DNA of 36,653 nucleotides from an uncultured Pseudomonadota bacterium. GTDB taxonomy: Bacteria; Myxococcota_A; Bradymonadia; Bradymonadales; GCA-2716585. The DNA lies in the NCBI GenBank assembly GCA_937123825.1, contig CAKZKQ010000289.1:1-36653 (forward strand), in the 5' to 3' direction. Both the position numbers and the translations under genes were made by a program. The notes under the pieces are model-generated. The model saw only the letters and a program-made list of their open reading frames with translations. It was not told where the DNA came from and made no database searches. The first letter of the stretch is position 1. Each line of letters begins with the position of its first letter. Below are positions 33,562 to 36,653 of the stretch, one piece after another.

Positions 33562-34224
33562 TCACTCCTGGGATTGCTCGTAGCCCTGGAGCTTCCAGGC
33601 GCCGCCCTCACGCACCAGGATGATTTTATCACCGTTGGCCAGCGGCAAGATGGCCGTGTCGCCGTTGGTGATGATGGCGTGCTGACCCAGGCCTTGCTCC
33701 AGGCTGTCGCGCATGACGTCCATCTCCTGGACGTACACGGTGCGCTGCTGCAGGCTCAAGAGCCCCATGACGCTCTCCAGGTCGCGGGCGTCCAGCGCGC
33801 GCAAGAGCGCCTCCAGCGTGTCACGCGGGGTGTCCTGCGAGGCTCGGGTGGGCGTCTCGCGCGCCAGAAACCACTGCTCGTCCTGCCAGACCACCGGCGC
33901 CACGCTGCCCGCCACAGGGACCTGGGCCTCGATCTTGAGGCCGTCGTCCTTGCTGGCGCGCTTCTCAAGCACCTTGGCTTGCGCGCGGATGTCGCTGTAA
34001 TGGAGCTTGAAGTACTCGGCGAAGGCCTCTTCGTCCATGCCCATGCGGGCCGACTCGTCCAGCATCTTGTAAACGGCCTTGGCGTCTTTGTCCTCGACCG
34101 CCTGCCGGTAGGCCTCGATGGTGTCGAGCGGATGGGGCGCGCCCGAGGCACAACCCACCAACGCCGCAGCCATCACCGCACCGACCAGAACCTTCATCCA
34201 TCGCACCGCACGCTCTTTGCTCAT
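33562..34224 (-). CDS. lipoprotein, two-domain, function unknown
   Basis: Protein of 220 residues with a clear lipoprotein signal peptide: basic MSKERAVRW, hydrophobic MKVLVGAVMAAA, and lipobox LVGC with C at residue 25. The mature part starts with a helical segment, DTIEAYRQAVEDKDAKAVYKMLDESAR, that resembles DUF4878/NTF2-like periplasmic domains. A second similar helix-strand unit follows (TLEALLRALDARDLESVMGL), ending in strands KIILVREGGAWKL. The two halves look like a loose duplication. The ATG at 34224 has GGAG 9 nt upstream; a GTG at 34245 lies farther out and adds no signal features. A good promoter sits just upstream. It lies 134 bp from the cNMP-binding gene on the same strand. Function is unknown; it likely sits in the periplasm attached to a membrane. 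Confidence 0.75.
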   Translation of the reverse strand: MSKERAVRWMKVLVGAVMAAALVGCASGAPHPLDTIEAYRQAVEDKDAKAVYKMLDESARMGMDEEAFAEYFKLHYSDIRAQAKVLEKRASKDDGLKIEAQVPVAGSVAPVVWQDEQWFLARETPTRASQDTPRDTLEALLRALDARDLESVMGLLSLQQRTVYVQEMDVMRDSLEQGLGQHAIITNGDTAILPLANGDKIILVREGGAWKLQGYEQSQE

Positions 34225-34256
34225 GCTCACCGTCTCCGCTTGCACAACCAGGTCAG

Positions 34257-34285
34257 ACCATAAACCGACCCACCGCCGCTTTCAA
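34257..34285 (-). promoter_or_regulatory. promoter for the lipoprotein gene
   Basis: Read on the minus strand, TTGAAA (34280-34285) and TATGGT (34257-34262) are separated by exactly 17 bp, a good sigma-70-type match. The predicted transcript would start about 25 bp before the ATG at 34224, ahead of the GGAG ribosome site. Confidence 0.5.
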
Positions 34286-34294
34286 TGCTCTGGC

Positions 34295-34324
34295 TTGAAC
34301 GCCTCAAGACCCCTCTGATATTCT
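34295..34324 (+). promoter_or_regulatory. possible divergent promoter for the zinc-ribbon gene
   Basis: TTGAAC (34295-34300) and TATTCT (34319-34324) are 18 bp apart on the plus strand, back to back with the lipoprotein promoter. The match is moderate and would give a leader of about 150 nt before the ATG at 34485. Confidence 0.33.
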
Positions 34325-34484
34325 CCAAGGCGTCACCCTCTGACCCTTGCGATGTGGGGGGAGACGCCGTGTGCGCGCCAGATCAACATCGGGCGGCGGA
34401 ACCATTTGCTTCAATCGTCCAGGGATGGGACACCACCAACGCGCGGGGGATCACAAACGCCCTGCCAAGGAGAGACCCCAAAAC

Positions 34485-34769
34485 ATGGCTTACCACTGCC
34501 ACGCCTGTGGCCATGAACAAACCCTCGAAGTCAAAGTTGGCCGCCGCGACTGCTGCGAAAACTGCGGCGCGGACCTGCACTGCTGCCTCAACTGCCGTTT
34601 TTATGAGGCCAACGGCGACTATTGCCGTGAAAACGTCGCCAACTTTGTCAGCGACCGCGAAAAATCCAACTTCTGCTCCGCCTTCACCTACCAGGACACC
34701 AAGTCCGACAAGGCCGAAACCGTCCAGGACGCCAAGAGCAAGCTCGATGCGCTCTTCAAAGGCCTTTGA
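34485..34769 (+). CDS. cysteine-rich zinc-ribbon protein
   Basis: Protein of 94 residues with ten cysteines: 5, 8, 23, 24, 27, 33, 34, 37, 47 and 64. The core reads GRRDCCENCGADLHCCLNC, followed by REKSNFC. I recognise the pattern from small uncharacterised zinc-ribbon proteins found widely in bacteria, where this core is strongly conserved. The cysteines should bind one or two zinc ions. No catalytic motif or signal peptide is present; a nucleic-acid- or protein-binding role is possible. The ATG at 34485 is set by AAGGAGAG (34468-34475) upstream; the reading frame before it has no related sequence. The last 25 residues form a charged helix ending LDALFKGL. It lies 143 bp before the nucleotidase gene on the same strand. 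Confidence 0.78.
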   Translation: MAYHCHACGHEQTLEVKVGRRDCCENCGADLHCCLNCRFYEANGDYCRENVANFVSDREKSNFCSAFTYQDTKSDKAETVQDAKSKLDALFKGL

Positions 34770-34857
34770 TTGGAGCGCCCCCTGACCCACCAGACCCCCG
34801 CACACCGACGCAACCAGCGCCCTTCGCCATCGGCTCGCCGTTTGCGCACCCCTTTTC

Positions 34858-34888
34858 TTGTCAAACCCTCGAACGTTCATTCTTTTAA
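34858..34888 (+). promoter_or_regulatory. possible promoter for the nucleotidase gene
   Basis: TTGTCA (34858-34863) is a good -35 match. The candidate -10 boxes, TCTTTT at 17 bp or TTTTAA at 19 bp, are weak. It would start transcription about 20 bp before the ATG at 34913. Confidence 0.25.
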
Positions 34889-34912
34889 ACCCGCACGCCC
34901 ACACAAGACACC

Positions 34913-36352
34913 ATGACCCAGATCAACATCCCGGAGTCACTGCCGGCCTGGCGCCAGATTTTCTGCAACCGCACCCTGAACCTGCGGCTGATCCGTGCCA
35001 TCGGCTACGACATGGACTACACCCTCATCCACTACAACATCGACGCCTGGGAGCGGCGCGCCTACGAATACCTGCGCGACAAGCTGGTGGCGCTGGGGTG
35101 GCCCGTGGCCGACCTTGAGTTCGACCAGAACGCCGTCGTCCAGGGGCTGCTGGTCGACCGGGAGCTGGGCAACATCGTCAAGGCCAACCGCTTTGGCTAC
35201 ATCAAGGCCGCCTGCCACGGCGCCCGCATGCTTGAGTACCAGGAGCTGCGCCGCACCTACAAACGCACCTTCATCGACACCACCGAGGGCCGCTGGCGCT
35301 TCCTCAACACCTCCTTCTCCATCTCTGAAGGCTGCATGTTCCGCCAGCTCGTCGACCTGCTCGACCAAAAAAAACTCCCCGGCGTCATGGGCTACAGCGA
35401 CCTCTACCAAACCGTGCGCGGCTGCCTCGACGCCACCCACATGGAAGGGCGCCTCAAGGCCGAGATCGTCGCCGACCCCTCCAAGTTCGTCGTCCTTGAC
35501 CCCGACACCCCCCTGGCTCTGCTCGACCAAAAAGAGGCGGGCAAGAAACTGCTGCTCATCACCAACTCCGGCTGGCCCTACACCCAGGCCATGATGAGCT
35601 ACGCCTTTGACCCCTTCTTGCCCGGCGAGATGACATGGCGAGAACTCTTTGACGTCGCCATTGTCGCCGCCAGAAAGCCCCTCTTCTTCTCTGAGCCCAT
35701 GCCCTGCTTTGAGGTCGCCAACGAAGAAGGCCTGCTGAGCCCGCTCGATGGCCGCACCCTCAAAAAAGGCTTCGTCTACCATGGCGGCAACGCCGATCTG
35801 GTCGAAGCCACCCTCAAACTCTCCGGCAAAGACATCCTCTACGTCGGCGACCATATGTACAGCGACGTGCGCGCCTCCAAAAGCGTCCGACGCTGGCGCA
35901 CCGCCCTGGTCATGCGCGAACTCGAAGACGAGATCGCCGCCATTGAGTCCTTCAAGGCACAACGCGCCGACCTCAACGCCCGCATGTCCCGCAAAATCGC
36001 CATGGAGCGCCAACTCTCCCTGCTGCGCCTCCAAAGCCAGCGCAAGCGCCTCAACTACGGCCCTCAGCCCGAAGAGAGCGCCGAGAGCCTCGATGAGCGC
36101 TTCCAGAAGCTGCGCGCCGAGTTGGTCGAACTCGACAACACCATCGCACCGCTGGCCAGCGCCTCCAGCCTCCTGGTCAACGGCGACTGGGGACCGCTGA
36201 CCCGCGCCGGCAACGACAAGAGCTTCCTGGCCCGCACCCTTGAGCGGCACTCCGACATCTACACCTCGCGCGTGTCCAACTTCCTCTACCGCACGCCCTT
36301 TAGCTACATCCGCGCCAAGCGCAGTCCGCTGCCTCATGATGACAATCAGTGA
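34913..36352 (+). CDS. HAD-superfamily 5'-nucleotidase (HAD-IG family)
   Basis: Protein of 479 residues in the HAD-IG family related to cytosolic purine 5'-nucleotidase (cN-II), which removes phosphate from nucleoside monophosphates such as IMP and GMP. Motif I is GYDMDYTLIHY, with nucleophile D33 and acid/base D35. Motif II is LLLITNSGWPY, and motif III/IV is ILYVGDHMYSDV with the magnesium-binding aspartates. The length fits the family. The C-terminal part (about 340-430) is helical and charged. No signal peptide is present, so it should be cytoplasmic. The ATG at 34913 has only a weak upstream AAGA. The substrate is inferred from the family; the motif set looks complete, so it is probably active. 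Confidence 0.88.
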   Translation: MTQINIPESLPAWRQIFCNRTLNLRLIRAIGYDMDYTLIHYNIDAWERRAYEYLRDKLVALGWPVADLEFDQNAVVQGLLVDRELGNIVKANRFGYIKAACHGARMLEYQELRRTYKRTFIDTTEGRWRFLNTSFSISEGCMFRQLVDLLDQKKLPGVMGYSDLYQTVRGCLDATHMEGRLKAEIVADPSKFVVLDPDTPLALLDQKEAGKKLLLITNSGWPYTQAMMSYAFDPFLPGEMTWRELFDVAIVAARKPLFFSEPMPCFEVANEEGLLSPLDGRTLKKGFVYHGGNADLVEATLKLSGKDILYVGDHMYSDVRASKSVRRWRTALVMRELEDEIAAIESFKAQRADLNARMSRKIAMERQLSLLRLQSQRKRLNYGPQPEESAESLDERFQKLRAELVELDNTIAPLASASSLLVNGDWGPLTRAGNDKSFLARTLERHSDIYTSRVSNFLYRTPFSYIRAKRSPLPHDDNQ

Positions 36353-36653
36353 GGGATGGGTCTTGGCCCATGGCCGCTTTGCCTTGAAACTCTGCTTTTC
36401 TCTTCATTCATAGGCTTTCCCATATGGGGTTTTGGTTGTGGGCTTTTGCCCATGCCCGTCTTCTCCCTTTGCTTCATCAGCTTTCCTACTATAGGGCTGA
36501 CTTTGTGGGCTTTTGCCTCTTTCCCACGTTTTTTCTTCTTTTGACGGCTTTCCCATATGGGGCTGCGCGCCCCAAACCCCCGCCAGGGGTTGGCTGGCGC
36601 CCCAACCCCTGGACCCCGGTCGCTTCGTGGGGGCTGCGCGCCCCCACACCCCC
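36353..36653. repeat. noncoding repeat region with tandem units and three hairpins
   Basis: Nothing here looks like a gene. From about 36413 there are degenerate tandem units of 66-67 bp. GGCTTTCCCATATGGGG occurs at 36413-36429 and 36546-36562, with a changed copy near 36479. TTGTGGGCTTTTGCC occurs at 36436-36450 and again at 36503-36517. Then come three hairpins. GGGGC-TGCGC-GCCCC spans 36559-36573. An 11-bp stem, CCAGGGGTTGG with CCAACCCCTGG, spans 36583-36612. GTGGGGGC-TGCGC-GCCCCCAC spans 36627-36647 and has the same loop as the first. The end is cut by the window. It may be a REP-like intergenic element, a terminator cluster, or both. Confidence 0.6.

Noticed and set aside
36356..36371. 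ATGGG/CCCAT hairpin just after the nucleotidase stop as its terminator
   Set aside because: Only a 5-bp stem and no T run directly after it; the later hairpins are stronger candidates.
36353..36544. A 62-codon Phe/Leu/Gly-rich plus-strand frame after the nucleotidase gene
   Set aside because: It is made of the repeat units described for the region, has no ribosome site, and its hydrophobicity reflects the T-rich repeat.

Overview
The window is a high-GC, gene-dense stretch of a Gram-negative genome. The gene content fits Myxococcota (former Deltaproteobacteria), possibly a Bradymonadales-like lineage. Reasons are the DUF4388/J-like/TPR protein, TPR plus cyclic-nucleotide-binding proteins, a DUF58/VWA/VWA operon, an Omp85/TamB pair and several lipoproteins. 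This placement is inference from gene families; there is no rRNA, tRNA or universal marker gene here. No phage, transposase or CRISPR array was seen. Nineteen genes are called.

Layout. 77-11539 (minus strand): a TamB-like inner-membrane-anchored protein overlaps a downstream Omp85 barrel protein with about seven POTRA domains. They are followed by a tandem-domain lipoprotein, a metallo-beta-lactamase-fold hydrolase and an Smr-domain protein. 11852-15407 (minus): a HEAT-like protein and a degenerate HD-GYP-like protein that appear to share an N-terminal module. 15550-21716 (plus): a small membrane protein, DUF58, a BatA-like VWA protein and a very large VWA/GATase-like/VWA protein, with no MoxR ATPase in sight. 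21834-26087 (minus): a globin-like protein, a DUF4388/J-like/TPR protein, and a second globin-like protein with TPRs. 26145-31646 (plus, divergent from the globin operon by 57 bp): a 1537-residue NTPase-like/TPR protein with an altered P-loop, then a methyltransferase with an N-terminal zinc ribbon. 31680-34224 (minus): a TPR/tandem cNMP-binding protein and a lipoprotein. 34485-36352 (plus): a ten-cysteine zinc-ribbon protein and a HAD-IG 5'-nucleotidase. The last 300 bp are noncoding and repetitive.

How parts may work together. TamB and the Omp85 protein very likely form an envelope bridge that moves lipids or helps outer membrane proteins assemble. The DUF58/VWA operon looks like a membrane-anchored VWA scaffold of the Bat/MoxR-associated type.

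The most unusual part is 21834-30758. Two diverged globin-like proteins bracket a DUF4388/J-like/TPR protein, and the last two proteins of that operon end in the same short C-terminal peptide. Opposite them, 57 bp away, is a large TPR protein with a likely inactive or altered P-loop. I read this as a candidate undescribed sensory or scaffold system; its function is not shown by the sequence.
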